A stretch of DNA of 64,000 nt from Curtobacterium sp. MCJR17_020 (lineage in GTDB: Bacteria > Actinomycetota > Actinomycetes > Actinomycetales > Microbacteriaceae): contig NZ_CP126260.1 in NCBI RefSeq assembly GCF_003234365.2, positions 868,001 through 932,000 on the forward strand, in the 5' to 3' direction. Shown one piece after another: positions 7,994-17,004 of this stretch. The number at the start of each line of letters is the position of its first letter. Within the stretch, counting starts at the first letter, position 1. Position numbers and translations under genes: made by a program. The notes under the pieces are model-generated. The model did no database searches and was not told the DNA's origin. It saw only the letters and a program-made list of their open reading frames with translations.

Positions 7994-9090
7994 ACGAACC
8001 CGTCCTCCGCGTCGGGGTGGTGGGCGTCGGCGTGATCAGCCAGCAGTACTTCGAGCACTTCCCGGCCCTGCCCGGCCTGTCGCTCGTCGCGGTCGCCGAC
8101 CTCGACGTCGACCGGGCGCAGGCGGTCGGCGCCGCACAGGGCGTGCGTGGCACGAGCGTCGACAAGCTGCTCGCGGCCGATGACGTCGACGTGGTGCTCA
8201 ACCTGACGATCCCCGCCGCTCACGCCGACGTCGCGACCCGGGCGCTCGCCGCGGGCAAGCACGTCTACGGCGAGAAGCCCCTGGCGATGTCCACGGCCGA
8301 GGCCGAACCGGTGCTCGAGGCCGCCCGGACCGCGGGCCTGCGGGTCGGCAGCGCCCCGGACACCGTGCTCGGCACCGGCATCCAGACCGCTCGGGCCGCC
8401 CTCGACGACGGCCTGATCGGCACCCCGGTCGGCGCGGCCGTCGCCTGGAGCGCCCCCGGCCACGAGCTCTGGCACCCGGCACCCGCGTTCTACTACCAGC
8501 CCGGTGGCGGCCCGCTGCTCGACATGGGCCCCTACTACCTGACCAGCCTCGTCACGTTCTTCGGACCGGTCGTCCGGGTGAGCGGCAGTGCCACCCGCTC
8601 CACCCGCGAGCGGACCATCGCGACCGGACCGAACGCCGGCACGTCGATCCCGGTCGACATCGACACCCACGTGGTCGCGATCCTCGAGCACGAGAACGGC
8701 GTCGTCTCGACCGTCACCGTCTCGTTCGAGGTCTGGGCGACCCGTGCACCGCTCTTCGAGGTGTACGGCACGGCCGGCACCCTCGGTGTGCCGGACCCGA
8801 ACCGGTTCTCGGACCCGGTGTCGATCGCCACGGCGGACGACCGCGAGTGGCGCGAACTGCCGGTCTCCGCCGGGTACGCCGACGCCGGTCGCGGGTACGG
8901 GCTCGCCGACCTGGCGCACGCGATCGCCACGGACCGTCCGCACCGAGCCTCCGGCGATCTCGCGTTCCACGTGCTCGAGGTCATGGAGGCCGTCTCCGCC
9001 GCGGCCCGCGACCACGCGGTCGTCGACGTGCACTCGCGCGTCGACCGCCCCGCCGCCGTCCCCGCCGGGTCCGCACCCGGGTCGTGGTGA
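7990..9090 (+). CDS. Gfo/Idh/MocA family dehydrogenase
   Basis: A 366-residue enzyme with Rossmann motif VGVVGVGVISQQYF and family signature GEKPLAMST near residue 95. The C-terminal domain carries the GGGPLLDMGPYYLTSLV helix seen in this family. It starts inside the stop of the thuA-like gene (ATGA); a GTG 12 nt upstream is an alternative start. It is distinct in sequence from the dehydrogenase at 6108, so the operon probably performs two oxidation/reduction steps on one compound. The last 20 residues are Pro/Ala-rich and the gene is followed by an 18-bp tandem repeat. Confidence 0.85.
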   Translation: MNEPVLRVGVVGVGVISQQYFEHFPALPGLSLVAVADLDVDRAQAVGAAQGVRGTSVDKLLAADDVDVVLNLTIPAAHADVATRALAAGKHVYGEKPLAMSTAEAEPVLEAARTAGLRVGSAPDTVLGTGIQTARAALDDGLIGTPVGAAVAWSAPGHELWHPAPAFYYQPGGGPLLDMGPYYLTSLVTFFGPVVRVSGSATRSTRERTIATGPNAGTSIPVDIDTHVVAILEHENGVVSTVTVSFEVWATRAPLFEVYGTAGTLGVPDPNRFSDPVSIATADDREWRELPVSAGYADAGRGYGLADLAHAIATDRPHRASGDLAFHVLEVMEAVSAAARDHAVVDVHSRVDRPAAVPAGSAPGSW

Positions 9091-9094
9091 CGGA

Positions 9095-9166
9095 CCTCGA
9101 CCCCAGCACGCGCCTCGAACACAGCACGCACCTCGAACACAGCACGGACCCCGACCACCGCACGGA
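9095..9166. repeat. four 18-bp tandem repeats in an operon spacer
   Basis: Four 18-bp units at 9095-9112, 9113-9130, 9131-9148 and 9149-9166; the inner two differ by one base (core CCTCGAACACAGCACG). They fill the gap between two genes, ending just before the SD sequence of the next gene. Confidence 0.85.
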
Positions 9167-9178
9167 AGGACGACGACG

Positions 9179-10231
9179 ATGACGACGACGGACGCGAGCG
9201 ACCAGGCGGAGCCGACGCGGGCCTCCCGGCCGGTCACGCTGTTCACCGGACAGTGGGCCGACCTGCCCTTCGAGGAGGTCGCCCGGCTCGCCGGCGACTG
9301 GGGGTACGACGGACTCGAGATCGCCTGCTGGGGCGACCACCTGGACGTCCGGCGCGCCGCGACGGACCCCTCGTACGTCGCCGAGCGGAAGGCGATCCTG
9401 GAACGCAACGGACTGCAGGTCTGGACCATCGCGAACCACCTGGTCGGCCAGGCCGTGTGCGACGACCCCATCGACCAGCGGCACGAGGACATCCTGTCGC
9501 CGCACGTCTGGGGCGACGGCGAGCCCGAGGGCGTCCGGCAGCGTGCCGCCGAGGAACTCCAGTGGACCGCACGCGCCGCTGCGGCCCTCGGCGCCGACAC
9601 CGTCACCGGGTTCTCCGGCTCGTCGATCTGGAAGACCGTCGCGGGCTTCCCGCCGGTCCCGCCGAGCATGATCGACGCCGGGTACCAGGACTTCCACGAC
9701 CGGTGGTCGCCGATCATCGACGTGTTCGAGGAGGTCGGGGTCCGCTTCGCGCTCGAGGTGCACCCGTCCGAGATCGCCTACGACTACTGGACCGCCGAGC
9801 GCACGCTCGAGCTCTTCGCGGACCGACCGGCGTTCGGGTTCAACTTCGACCCCTCGCACTTCGTCTGGCAGGACCTCGACCCCGCTGCGTTCCTGCTCGA
9901 CTTCGCCGACCGGGTGTACCACGTGCACTGCAAGGAGTCGGTGAAGCAGCTCGACGGGCGCAACGGCCGGCTCGGCTCGCACCTGCCGTGGGGCGACCCC
10001 CGCCGCGGCTGGGACTTCGTGAGCGCCGGACACGGTGACGTGCCGTGGGAGCGCGTGTTCCGCGTGCTGAACCACATCGGGTACACCGGACCGACCAGCG
10101 TCGAGTGGGAGGACGCCGGCATGGACCGACTCGTCGGAGGACCCGAGGCGCTGGCGTTCGTCCGGCAGCTCGGCACGATCGCGCCGCCGTCGGCCTCGTT
10201 CGACGCCGCGTTCTCGCGGTCGCGGGCGTGA
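9179..10231 (+). CDS. sugar phosphate isomerase/epimerase family (AP endonuclease 2 TIM barrel)
   Basis: A 350-residue TIM-barrel protein of the xylose-isomerase-like/AP_endonuc_2 family. Metal-binding positions of the family are visible in ALEVHPSEIAYD, FNFDPSHFVWQ, YHVHCKES and SVEWEDAGMD. ATG 9179 is preceded by GGAAGGA. The family includes epimerases, isomerases, dehydratases and 3-keto-glycoside cleaving enzymes, so the reaction cannot be fixed. As fourth gene of the dehydrogenase/ThuA/dehydrogenase operon it may process the oxidised sugar. Confidence 0.85.
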   Translation: MTTTDASDQAEPTRASRPVTLFTGQWADLPFEEVARLAGDWGYDGLEIACWGDHLDVRRAATDPSYVAERKAILERNGLQVWTIANHLVGQAVCDDPIDQRHEDILSPHVWGDGEPEGVRQRAAEELQWTARAAAALGADTVTGFSGSSIWKTVAGFPPVPPSMIDAGYQDFHDRWSPIIDVFEEVGVRFALEVHPSEIAYDYWTAERTLELFADRPAFGFNFDPSHFVWQDLDPAAFLLDFADRVYHVHCKESVKQLDGRNGRLGSHLPWGDPRRGWDFVSAGHGDVPWERVFRVLNHIGYTGPTSVEWEDAGMDRLVGGPEALAFVRQLGTIAPPSASFDAAFSRSRA

Positions 10232-10260
10232 GCCGGGGCTGAGCCGGGGCCGAGACTCGG

Positions 10261-10308
10261 GCTGAGCGACACTTCGCGGGCCCGCGAGCGCGAGGACTGT
10301 CGCTCAGC
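10261..10308. terminator. hairpin with 11-bp arms between isomerase gene and ROK gene
   Basis: GCTGAGCGACA (10261-10271) and TGTCGCTCAGC (10298-10308) are perfect complements, with a nested GC palindrome near 10275-10286. The direct repeat GAGACTCGGG flanks the element. It can act as terminator or attenuator for the preceding operon or be a dispersed repeat; no U-run follows. Confidence 0.5.
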
Positions 10309-10370
10309 GCGAGACTCGGGCACCCACCCACCGACGCAACCGACCAATCGACCAACCAACGAGGAGGCCC

Positions 10371-11660
10371 ATGGTCCGGCAACCGACCGCGACACCCGGC
10401 AATGCCGCGCGCGTCCTCCGCCTGGTGCACGAGGAAGGCCCGGTCACCCGCGCCGAACTCACCCGGCGCACCGGACTGAACCGCTCGACGGTACTGGCGC
10501 TCGTCGGCGAACTCGTCGAGGCCGGACTCGTGCTCGAGGAGATGCCGTCCGCCGGTGCCCCCGGCGTCGGGGTCGGACGGCCGAGCGGTGTCGTGCGGGC
10601 GTCGGGTGACGTGCTCGCCGCCGCCGTCACGATCGAGATCGACGCGGTCGGGGTGACCCTCGTCGCCCTCGACGGCACCGTGCGCGACCGGCTCGTCGAG
10701 CCGCAGGCCACCGTGCCGACGGCAGACCGGGCGATCGACGCGGTCGAACGGATCTTCGGCGTCCTGAGCACCCGGACCGCCGCGCGGGCAACGACAGCCC
10801 CAGGCGCACGGATCGTCGGCGTCGGCGTCGCCGTCCCCGGCATCGTGCGCGTCGAGGACGGCACCGTCCGCAACGCCCCGCACCTCGGCTGGCACGACGA
10901 ACCGCTCGCGGTGCCGCTCGCTGAACGTCTCGGCCTACCCGTCCGGGCTGCGAACGACGCCAACCTCGGCGCCTGGGCCGAACGCCTGTACGGGAGCGCC
11001 CGCGGAGTCGACGCCCTCGTGTACCTGAACGGCGGCGCGAGCGGCATCGGCGGCGGGATCGTCAGCGCCGGGCGGCCCTTCAGCGGCGCCGACGGGTACG
11101 CGGGGGAACTCGGCCACACCTTCGTGGCGGCGAGCGGCATCCGGTGCCACTGCGGCGCCGTCGGGTGCCTCGAGACCGAGGCGTCGCGGTCGGCGCTCAC
11201 CGACGTCACCGGGACACCGCCCGACGACCTCGACGCGCTCGCCGCAGCGCTCGCCGAGCACCGGCCGGAGGTCGAGCGGGTGGTCGACCGTCAGGTGACG
11301 GCGCTCGCCACCGCGCTCCGCAACGCGATCCACACCGTCAACCCCGAGGTCGTGGTGCTCGGCGGGTTCCTCAGCACGTTGCTCGGACACGTCGGGGACC
11401 GCGTCGAGAACGACGTCCGGGCGCAGACGATGGCCGCGATGACCGACCGGCTGCGCGTCGTGCCGGCAGCCCTCGGGCGGGACGTCCTGCTCCGCGGCGC
11501 CGCCGAACTCGGGTTCCGCGACCTGCTGCGCGACCCGACGGCGGCCCGACTCGTCCCGAGGCCCGCTCCAGCCGACTCCACGACCACCCACACGCCCGAC
11601 CGCTCCACCACCCACACGTCCGACCGCGACGACGCGGCCGAGGAAGCGAGAACCCCATGA
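10371..11660 (+). CDS. ROK family transcriptional repressor (XylR-like)
   Basis: A 429-residue ROK repressor: an N-terminal winged helix-turn-helix (about 10-60, VTRAELTRRTGLNRSTVLAL) followed by the sugar-kinase-like ROK domain with GVGVAVPGIV near residue 145 and the zinc site CHCGAVGCLE near 260. Such proteins repress xylose or other sugar genes and release DNA on binding the sugar. ATG 10371 follows a strong GAGGAGG. Its likely operator is the inverted-repeat pair at 6039-6072 between xylA and the dehydrogenase operon. The C-terminal tail is a tandem duplication (TTHTPDRS-like, 24-bp period), and the stop overlaps the next start. Confidence 0.88.
   Translation: MVRQPTATPGNAARVLRLVHEEGPVTRAELTRRTGLNRSTVLALVGELVEAGLVLEEMPSAGAPGVGVGRPSGVVRASGDVLAAAVTIEIDAVGVTLVALDGTVRDRLVEPQATVPTADRAIDAVERIFGVLSTRTAARATTAPGARIVGVGVAVPGIVRVEDGTVRNAPHLGWHDEPLAVPLAERLGLPVRAANDANLGAWAERLYGSARGVDALVYLNGGASGIGGGIVSAGRPFSGADGYAGELGHTFVAASGIRCHCGAVGCLETEASRSALTDVTGTPPDDLDALAAALAEHRPEVERVVDRQVTALATALRNAIHTVNPEVVVLGGFLSTLLGHVGDRVENDVRAQTMAAMTDRLRVVPAALGRDVLLRGAAELGFRDLLRDPTAARLVPRPAPADSTTTHTPDRSTTHTSDRDDAAEEARTP
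11583..11628. repeat. 24-bp tandem duplication at the end of the ROK gene
   Basis: Two near-identical units starting at 11583 and 11607 (core ACCACCCACACG, CCGACCGC) encode the repeated tail TTHTPDRS / TTHTSDRD. They lie about 30 nt before the next start codon. Confidence 0.8.
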
Positions 11661-12694
11661 CCTCCATCCAGCGCCAGCGCACCAGCGTGCTGCTCGGGAC
11701 CCAGGACCTGACCGTCGAGGACCGCCCCGTCCCCGAGGTCGAACCGGGCGACGTGCTCGTCCGGGTCGCCGCCGTCGGGGTGTGCGGCTCCGACGTGCAC
11801 TACTACCGCCACGGCCGCATCGGGGACTTCGTCGTCGAGGAGCCCCTCGTCCTCGGCCACGAGCTGTCCGGCACGATCACCGCCGTCGGCGCAGGCGTCG
11901 ACCCTGCCCGTGTGGGGGAGCGCGTCGCCGTGGAACCGCAGCGTCCGTGCCACCGGTGCGCGCAGTGCCTGGCCGGTCGCTACAACCTCTGCCCGCACAT
12001 GCGCTTCTACGCGACCCCGCCGGTCGACGGCGCCTTCGCCGAGTTCGTCACGATCGAGGCCGAGTTCGCCCACGTGCTGCCCGACTCCGTCTCGTTCGAG
12101 GCCGGTGCCCTGCTCGAACCACTGTCGGTCGGGATCGCCGCGGTCCGCAAGGCCGGCATCGTCCCCGGCTCCTCGGTGCTCATCGCCGGTGCCGGTCCGA
12201 TCGGGATCATCTGCGCCCAGGCCGCGCGGGCCTTCGGCGCCACCCGGATCGTCATCAGCGACCTGGTCCCCGAGCGCCGGGAGCGTGCGTTGCGGTACGG
12301 CGCCACCGAGGTCGTCGACCCGACCGTGGTGTCCGTCGCCTCGGACATCGCCCCGGTCGACGCGTTCATCGACGCCAGCGGCGCTCCCCGTGCCGTGTCC
12401 GACGGCATCAAGGCCGTCGGACCGGCCGGCGCCGCGGTGCTCGTCGGGCTCGGCAACTCCGAGATGACCCTGCCCGTCGAGCACATCCAGAACCTCGAGG
12501 TCACGGTCACCGGGATCTTCCGCTACACCGGCACGTGGCCCGTCGCGATCGGCCTGGTCGCCTCCGGACAGATCGACCTCGACTCGCTCGTGACGGGTCG
12601 GTTCGGTCTCGACGAGGTCCGCGAGGCACTCGAGAGCGACACCGACCCGGAGTCCCTCAAGTCGGTCGTCTACCCCGGCGGCGTCCCCGCCTGA
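11657..12694 (+). CDS. zinc-dependent medium-chain polyol dehydrogenase (xylitol/sorbitol type)
   Basis: A 345-residue zinc alcohol dehydrogenase of the sorbitol/xylitol group. Visible are the catalytic-zinc region GVCGSDVHYYRHG, GHELSG, the structural zinc cysteines in CHRCAQCLAGRYNLC and the NAD-binding GAGPIG near residue 175. It would oxidise a polyol such as xylitol or sorbitol to the ketose, feeding xylulose or fructose. It overlaps the ROK stop (ATGA), so it is co-expressed with the repressor. A strong hairpin at 12745-12778 follows and likely ends the operon. Confidence 0.9.
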   Translation: MTSIQRQRTSVLLGTQDLTVEDRPVPEVEPGDVLVRVAAVGVCGSDVHYYRHGRIGDFVVEEPLVLGHELSGTITAVGAGVDPARVGERVAVEPQRPCHRCAQCLAGRYNLCPHMRFYATPPVDGAFAEFVTIEAEFAHVLPDSVSFEAGALLEPLSVGIAAVRKAGIVPGSSVLIAGAGPIGIICAQAARAFGATRIVISDLVPERRERALRYGATEVVDPTVVSVASDIAPVDAFIDASGAPRAVSDGIKAVGPAGAAVLVGLGNSEMTLPVEHIQNLEVTVTGIFRYTGTWPVAIGLVASGQIDLDSLVTGRFGLDEVREALESDTDPESLKSVVYPGGVPA

Positions 12695-12744
12695 GCCGAC
12701 GTGCGCGACGCGCGCCGGGTCCTGGACACCGCACAGGGCGGACG

Positions 12745-12778
12745 GGAGGCCCGTGGCCAGGCCGCCACGGGCCTCCCC
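12745..12778. terminator. GC-rich hairpin terminator (13-bp perfect arms), member of a dispersed repeat
   Basis: GGGAGGCCCGTGG (12745-12757) pairs perfectly with CCACGGGCCTCCC (12766-12778), loop 8 nt. Related hairpins occur at 30191, 45435, 53434, 55535 and 57378 (half). It lies downstream of the polyol dehydrogenase and upstream of the MFS gene. Confidence 0.75.
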
Positions 12779-12887
12779 CCACCGGCACGGCCGACCCGCC
12801 GCTGGCGCGTCGGTCCGGGACCGGCGGCGTGGGCCCAGTCCGCCACGTGACCCGGAACGGGGCCACCGGTGCGTCACCGGGACGCGC

Positions 12888-12893
12888 TACGGT
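12888..12893 (+). promoter_or_regulatory. -10-like hexamer TACGGT for a leaderless start
   Basis: TACGGT ends 6 nt before the ATG at 12900, and no SD sequence is visible upstream. Same arrangement as other genes in the window. Confidence 0.4.
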
Positions 12894-12899
12894 TCGCGC

Positions 12900-14282
12900 A
12901 TGACCGCTTCACCGGCCGCCGTCGTGCCGCAGCGCACCGACCGGCGCGCGCTCGTGTCCTGGGCGCTGTGGGACTGGGGGTCCGCGGCGTTCAACGCCGT
13001 CGTCACCACGTTCGTGTTCAGCACGTACCTGGCCAGCCGGGCGTTCGTCGACCCGGCGAAGGTGTCCGACACCTCCGCCGCGGGCACGGCGTTGGTGGAA
13101 CGTGAACTCGCTCACAACGCCGCGGTGGTCTCCACGGCCCTGACGATCGCCGGCATCGTCGTCGCGCTCGTGGCACCCGCGATCGGGCGCCTGGCGGACT
13201 CGTCCGGACACCGCCGCCGGTCCGTGCTCATCGCCACGATCGGCATCGTGCTGTCCATCGGCGGCATGGTCTTCGTCGCACCGAGCCAGCCGTACCTGGT
13301 GCTCGGAGCGGCGCTGCTCGGCATCGGCACGGTCGCGTACGAGATCGCGAGCGTGGGCTACAACGCCATGATCGGGCAGGTCGCGTCGGGGGAGCGCACC
13401 GGACGGGTGTCCGCGATCGGGTGGGCCGCCGGGTACTTCGGCGGGATCGTGCTGCTCGTGCTGCTGCTCGTGCTCTGCATCCAGGACTTCCGCGGCGACG
13501 GCGCCGTCGGCGGACTGCTGCAGCTGCCGGCCACCGTCGCGACCGGGCAGTGGGACGTCCGCGTCGCGATCGGCATCGCTGCCGTGTGGCTCGCGGTCAG
13601 CTCGATCCCGCTCTTCATCGTCGTGCCCGAGGCCACGCCCGACCACCCGCACACCGGCGGTGTGTTCGGCGCGTACCGCGACCTGGGCCGGGACATCGCC
13701 CGGCTCTGGCGCGAGCGGCGGAACGTGCTCGCGTTCCTGGTCGCCAGCGCGGTGTTCCGCGACGGTGTCGGCGCGGTGTTCACCTTCGGCGGGATCATCG
13801 CGGCGCAGGTCTTCGGGTTCAGCGCCTCGCAGGTCATCCTGTTCGCCATCGCCGCGAACGTCGTCGCCGGCGTCGCCACCTTCGTGTCCGGACGGCTCGA
13901 CGACCGCTTCGGCTCGCGCGCGCTCATCATGGTGTCGCTGATCGGACTCGCTGCCTGCGGGCTCGGCGTCCTGGCGGTCGGAACTCGGACGGAGTGGTTC
14001 TGGGTGCTGGGGCTGACCCTGGCGCTGTTCGTCGGGCCCGTGCAGTCGTCGTCGCGGGCGTACCTGGCGCGGCTGGCGACCCCCGGCCGCGAGGGCGAGC
14101 TCTTCGGCCTCTACGCCACCACCGGCCGGGCGGCGTCGTTCCTGGCGCCGGCGCTGTTCGGTGTCGCGGTGACGGTCGGCGGCTCGACGCGCTTCGGGAT
14201 CCTCGGGATCGTGGTGGTGCTCGTCGTGGGGCTGGTGCTCATGGCGTTCGTGAAGCCCGAGCCGCGGGTGGGGCGTGCGTAG
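12900..14282 (+). CDS. MFS transporter of the UMF1/BtlA type
   Basis: A 460-residue membrane protein with about 12 hydrophobic segments. The N-terminus SWALWDWGSAAFNAVVTTFVF is the hallmark of the UMF1 (Atg22-like) MFS group, and GRVSAIGWAAGYFGGIVLL plus GRLDDRFGSR match the family's inner loops. Proteins of this group are thought to export small metabolites; the substrate is unknown. The upstream frame is open but not protein-like; the ATG at 12900 lies 6 nt after a -10-like hexamer. It is a single gene isolated by the hairpin at 12745 and followed by glmU. Confidence 0.85.
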   Translation: MTASPAAVVPQRTDRRALVSWALWDWGSAAFNAVVTTFVFSTYLASRAFVDPAKVSDTSAAGTALVERELAHNAAVVSTALTIAGIVVALVAPAIGRLADSSGHRRRSVLIATIGIVLSIGGMVFVAPSQPYLVLGAALLGIGTVAYEIASVGYNAMIGQVASGERTGRVSAIGWAAGYFGGIVLLVLLLVLCIQDFRGDGAVGGLLQLPATVATGQWDVRVAIGIAAVWLAVSSIPLFIVVPEATPDHPHTGGVFGAYRDLGRDIARLWRERRNVLAFLVASAVFRDGVGAVFTFGGIIAAQVFGFSASQVILFAIAANVVAGVATFVSGRLDDRFGSRALIMVSLIGLAACGLGVLAVGTRTEWFWVLGLTLALFVGPVQSSSRAYLARLATPGREGELFGLYATTGRAASFLAPALFGVAVTVGGSTRFGILGIVVVLVVGLVLMAFVKPEPRVGRA

Positions 14283-14451
14283 GTGTGGGTGTAGCTGGTC
14301 GTTTCGGGCGTAGCTGGTCGTTCGTTCCGGCCAGGTGTGCCCGATCCCGCTTTCCGTCCCGAGGTTGATGGGAAGGAACGTCACCGGTGCGGTTGTGCGC
14401 ACGGTTCTGCACAGGGCCGCGGTTCCACCGGACTCCGCAGCGCGGGTGCGC

Positions 14452-14457
14452 CAGGAT
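14452..14457 (+). promoter_or_regulatory. -10-like hexamer CAGGAT for glmU leaderless start
   Basis: CAGGAT ends 6 nt before the glmU ATG at 14464; no SD sequence. A direct repeat GTAGCTGGTCGTT occurs twice near 14290-14320 in the same intergenic region, of unknown role. Confidence 0.4.
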
Positions 14458-14463
14458 GGACCC

Positions 14464-15891
14464 ATGACCGACCAGCGCATCGCCGTCGTCGTCCTCGCCG
14501 CCGGGCAGGGAACGCGCATGAAGTCGTCCACCCCCAAGGTGCTGCACCGGCTCGCCGGGCTGCCGCTCATCGCGCACGTCCTGCGGACGGCGTCGTCCCT
14601 CGGGCCGGAGCACGTCGCCGTGGTCGTGCGGCACGAGCGTGACCTGGTCGCAGCGGAGATCACCGAGCGTGCGCCCGACGCCATCATCGTCGACCAGGAC
14701 GACGTCCCCGGCACCGGCCGCGCGGTCGAGGTCGCGGTCCAGGCGCTCCCCGCCGACTTCGACGGAGCCGTCGTGGTGCTCTCCGGCGACGTCCCGTTGC
14801 TCGACGCGGCGTCGCTCCGCCTGCTCGTCGACGCCCACGCCGGTGGGGGAAACGGTGCGACCTTCGTCAGTGCGATCGCCCCGGACCCGACCGGCCTCGG
14901 ACGGATCGTGCGGGATGCTGACGGCGCGTTCGTCGGCGTCGTCGAGCACAAGGACGCGACAGCCGAACAGCTGGCCATCGCCGAGTCGAACGCGGGCATC
15001 TACGCGTTCGACGTGACGCGCCTCCGGGCTGTCCTGCCGTCGCTCACCACGGCGAACGCGCAGGGCGAGAAGTACATCACCGACGCCCCCGCGCTCATCA
15101 GTGCGCGAGGCGGGCGCATCGACGTGGTCACCCTGACGGACCCGTGGCTCGTCGCCGGCATCAACGACCGCGCGCAGCTGTCCGACGCCGCCCGCCAGCT
15201 CAACGCCCGCATCGTCCGCCGGCACCAGCTCGCCGGTGTCACCGTGCAGGACCCGGCCACCACCTGGATCGACCTCGACGTCTCGATCGAACCGGATGCC
15301 GAGGTCCTGCCGGGTACCCAGCTCCTCGGCGCGACCGCCATCGCCGCCGGTGCCGTCGTCGGGCCGGACACCACGCTGCGCGACACCGAGGTCGGTGCCG
15401 GCGCGACGGTGAACCGGGTCGACGCCACCCTCGCGGTCATCGGTGACGGCGCGTCGGTGGGGCCGTTCGCGTACCTTCGTCCGGGCACGATCCTGGGCGA
15501 CCAGGGCAAGATCGGCACCTTCGTCGAGACGAAGAACGCGAAGATCGGGCGCGGCAGCAAGGTCCCGCACCTGTCGTACATCGGCGACGCCGAGGTGGGC
15601 GAGGACTCGAACATCGGTGCGAACACGATCACCGCGAACTACGACGGCGTGCACAAGCACCGCACCGAGGTCGGCTCGCACGTTCGTACAGGCTCGCACA
15701 ACGTGTTCGTCGCCCCGGTTAGGATTGGTGACGGTGCGTACACGGGTGCCGGAACGACGGTCCGCAAGGACGTCCCGGCCGGATCGCTCGCGATCAGCTA
15801 CGCCCCACAGCGCAACACCGACGGATGGGTCGAGGAACACCGGCCCGGCACACCGGCGGCCGAGGCTGCTCGGCACGCGAACGGCGAATAG
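14464..15891 (+). CDS. glmU: bifunctional GlcN-1-P acetyltransferase / GlcNAc-1-P uridyltransferase
   Basis: A 475-residue GlmU that makes UDP-GlcNAc for peptidoglycan and glycoconjugates. The N-terminal pyrophosphorylase half carries LAAGQGTRMKSSTPKVLH (residues 12-29), and the C-terminal half is a left-handed beta helix of hexapeptide repeats with GTFVETKNAKIG, PHLSYIGDAEVG and NIGANTITANYDG, the acetyltransferase site. Length is usual for actinobacteria. ATG 14464 is 6 nt after a -10-like hexamer. The gene prs follows 61 nt downstream on the same strand, the standard glmU-prs pairing. Confidence 0.97.
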   Translation: MTDQRIAVVVLAAGQGTRMKSSTPKVLHRLAGLPLIAHVLRTASSLGPEHVAVVVRHERDLVAAEITERAPDAIIVDQDDVPGTGRAVEVAVQALPADFDGAVVVLSGDVPLLDAASLRLLVDAHAGGGNGATFVSAIAPDPTGLGRIVRDADGAFVGVVEHKDATAEQLAIAESNAGIYAFDVTRLRAVLPSLTTANAQGEKYITDAPALISARGGRIDVVTLTDPWLVAGINDRAQLSDAARQLNARIVRRHQLAGVTVQDPATTWIDLDVSIEPDAEVLPGTQLLGATAIAAGAVVGPDTTLRDTEVGAGATVNRVDATLAVIGDGASVGPFAYLRPGTILGDQGKIGTFVETKNAKIGRGSKVPHLSYIGDAEVGEDSNIGANTITANYDGVHKHRTEVGSHVRTGSHNVFVAPVRIGDGAYTGAGTTVRKDVPAGSLAISYAPQRNTDGWVEEHRPGTPAAEAARHANGE

Positions 15892-15952
15892 ATCCTGGCG
15901 ACCACCGGTCGTCGACATCGACCCCACACGGGTCAGGGAGTGAGCACCGCAC

Positions 15953-16930
15953 TTGTCCGGAATCAAGACAACCGGCCAGAAACGACTCGTCCTCGTCTCG
16001 GGGCGAGCACACCCGGCGCTCTCCGCCGAGATCGCAGAGGAACTCGGTGTCGACCTGGTCCCCACCGATGCCCGGACCTTCGCGAACGGTGAGCTCTACG
16101 TCCGGTTCGACGAGTCGGTCCGCGGGTGCGACGCGTTCGTCATCCAGTCGCACACGGCGCCGATCAACGAGTGGCTCATGGAGCAGCTCATCATCGTCGA
16201 CGCGCTGAAGCGGGCCTCGGCCAAGCGCATCACCGTCGTCGCGCCGTTCTACCCGTACGCCCGTCAGGACAAGAAGGGCCGCGGCCGCGAGCCGATCTCG
16301 GCCCGCCTGGTCGCCGACCTGTTCAAGGCCGCGGGCGCGCACCGCATCATGAGCGTCGACCTGCACGCCGCCCAGATCCAGGGCTTCTTCGACGGCCCGG
16401 TCGACCACCTCTTCGCCATGCCGGTGCTGCTCGAGCACTTCCGCGAGATCCTCGACCCGTCGATGCTGACGGTCGTGTCGCCCGACATGGGCCGCGTCCG
16501 CGTCGCCGACATCTGGTCCGAGAAGCTCGGCGCGCCCCTCGCCATCATCCACAAGCGTCGCGACCCGCTGGTCCCGAACCAGGTCACGGTCCACGAGATC
16601 GTCGGCGACGTCTCCGGCCGCTGGTGCCTGCTCGTCGACGACCTGATCGACACCGGGCGCACGATCGCCAAGGCCGCCGAGGCGCTGAAGGAGGCCGGCG
16701 CGATCGGCGTCGTCGTCGCCGCGACCCACGCCGTGTTCTCCGACCCGGCCACCGAGCTGCTGCAGAGCGAGTTCATCGACCGTGTCGTCGTCACCGACAC
16801 CCTGCCGGTGCCCGTCGAGAAGCGCTGGGACCGTCTCGAGATCCTGCCGATCGCCCCGCTCCTGGCCCGCGCCATCCACGAGGTCTTCGACGACGGTTCC
16901 GTCACGTCGATGTTCGACGGCGCAGCGTAG
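15953..16930 (+). CDS. prs: ribose-phosphate pyrophosphokinase
   Basis: A 325-residue PRPP synthetase that transfers pyrophosphate from ATP to ribose 5-phosphate, supplying nucleotide, His and Trp synthesis. Visible are the flexible loop and ATP site KRITVVAPFYPYARQDKK and the PRPP-binding loop LLVDDLIDTGRTI. The start is a TTG at 15953 (reads MSGIKTTGQKRLVLVSGRAHP); GTG at 15940 is out of frame and an AGGGAG lies 12 nt upstream, a little far. Co-transcribed with glmU. Confidence 0.96.
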   Translation: MSGIKTTGQKRLVLVSGRAHPALSAEIAEELGVDLVPTDARTFANGELYVRFDESVRGCDAFVIQSHTAPINEWLMEQLIIVDALKRASAKRITVVAPFYPYARQDKKGRGREPISARLVADLFKAAGAHRIMSVDLHAAQIQGFFDGPVDHLFAMPVLLEHFREILDPSMLTVVSPDMGRVRVADIWSEKLGAPLAIIHKRRDPLVPNQVTVHEIVGDVSGRWCLLVDDLIDTGRTIAKAAEALKEAGAIGVVVAATHAVFSDPATELLQSEFIDRVVVTDTLPVPVEKRWDRLEILPIAPLLARAIHEVFDDGSVTSMFDGAA

Positions 16931-17004
16931 CGGAGCCGTCGAACCATGGGCACAGCCGACGGCGCCTCACCGTCTCGTCGACGTGACGTGTCTGCGGAAC
17001 GTTG

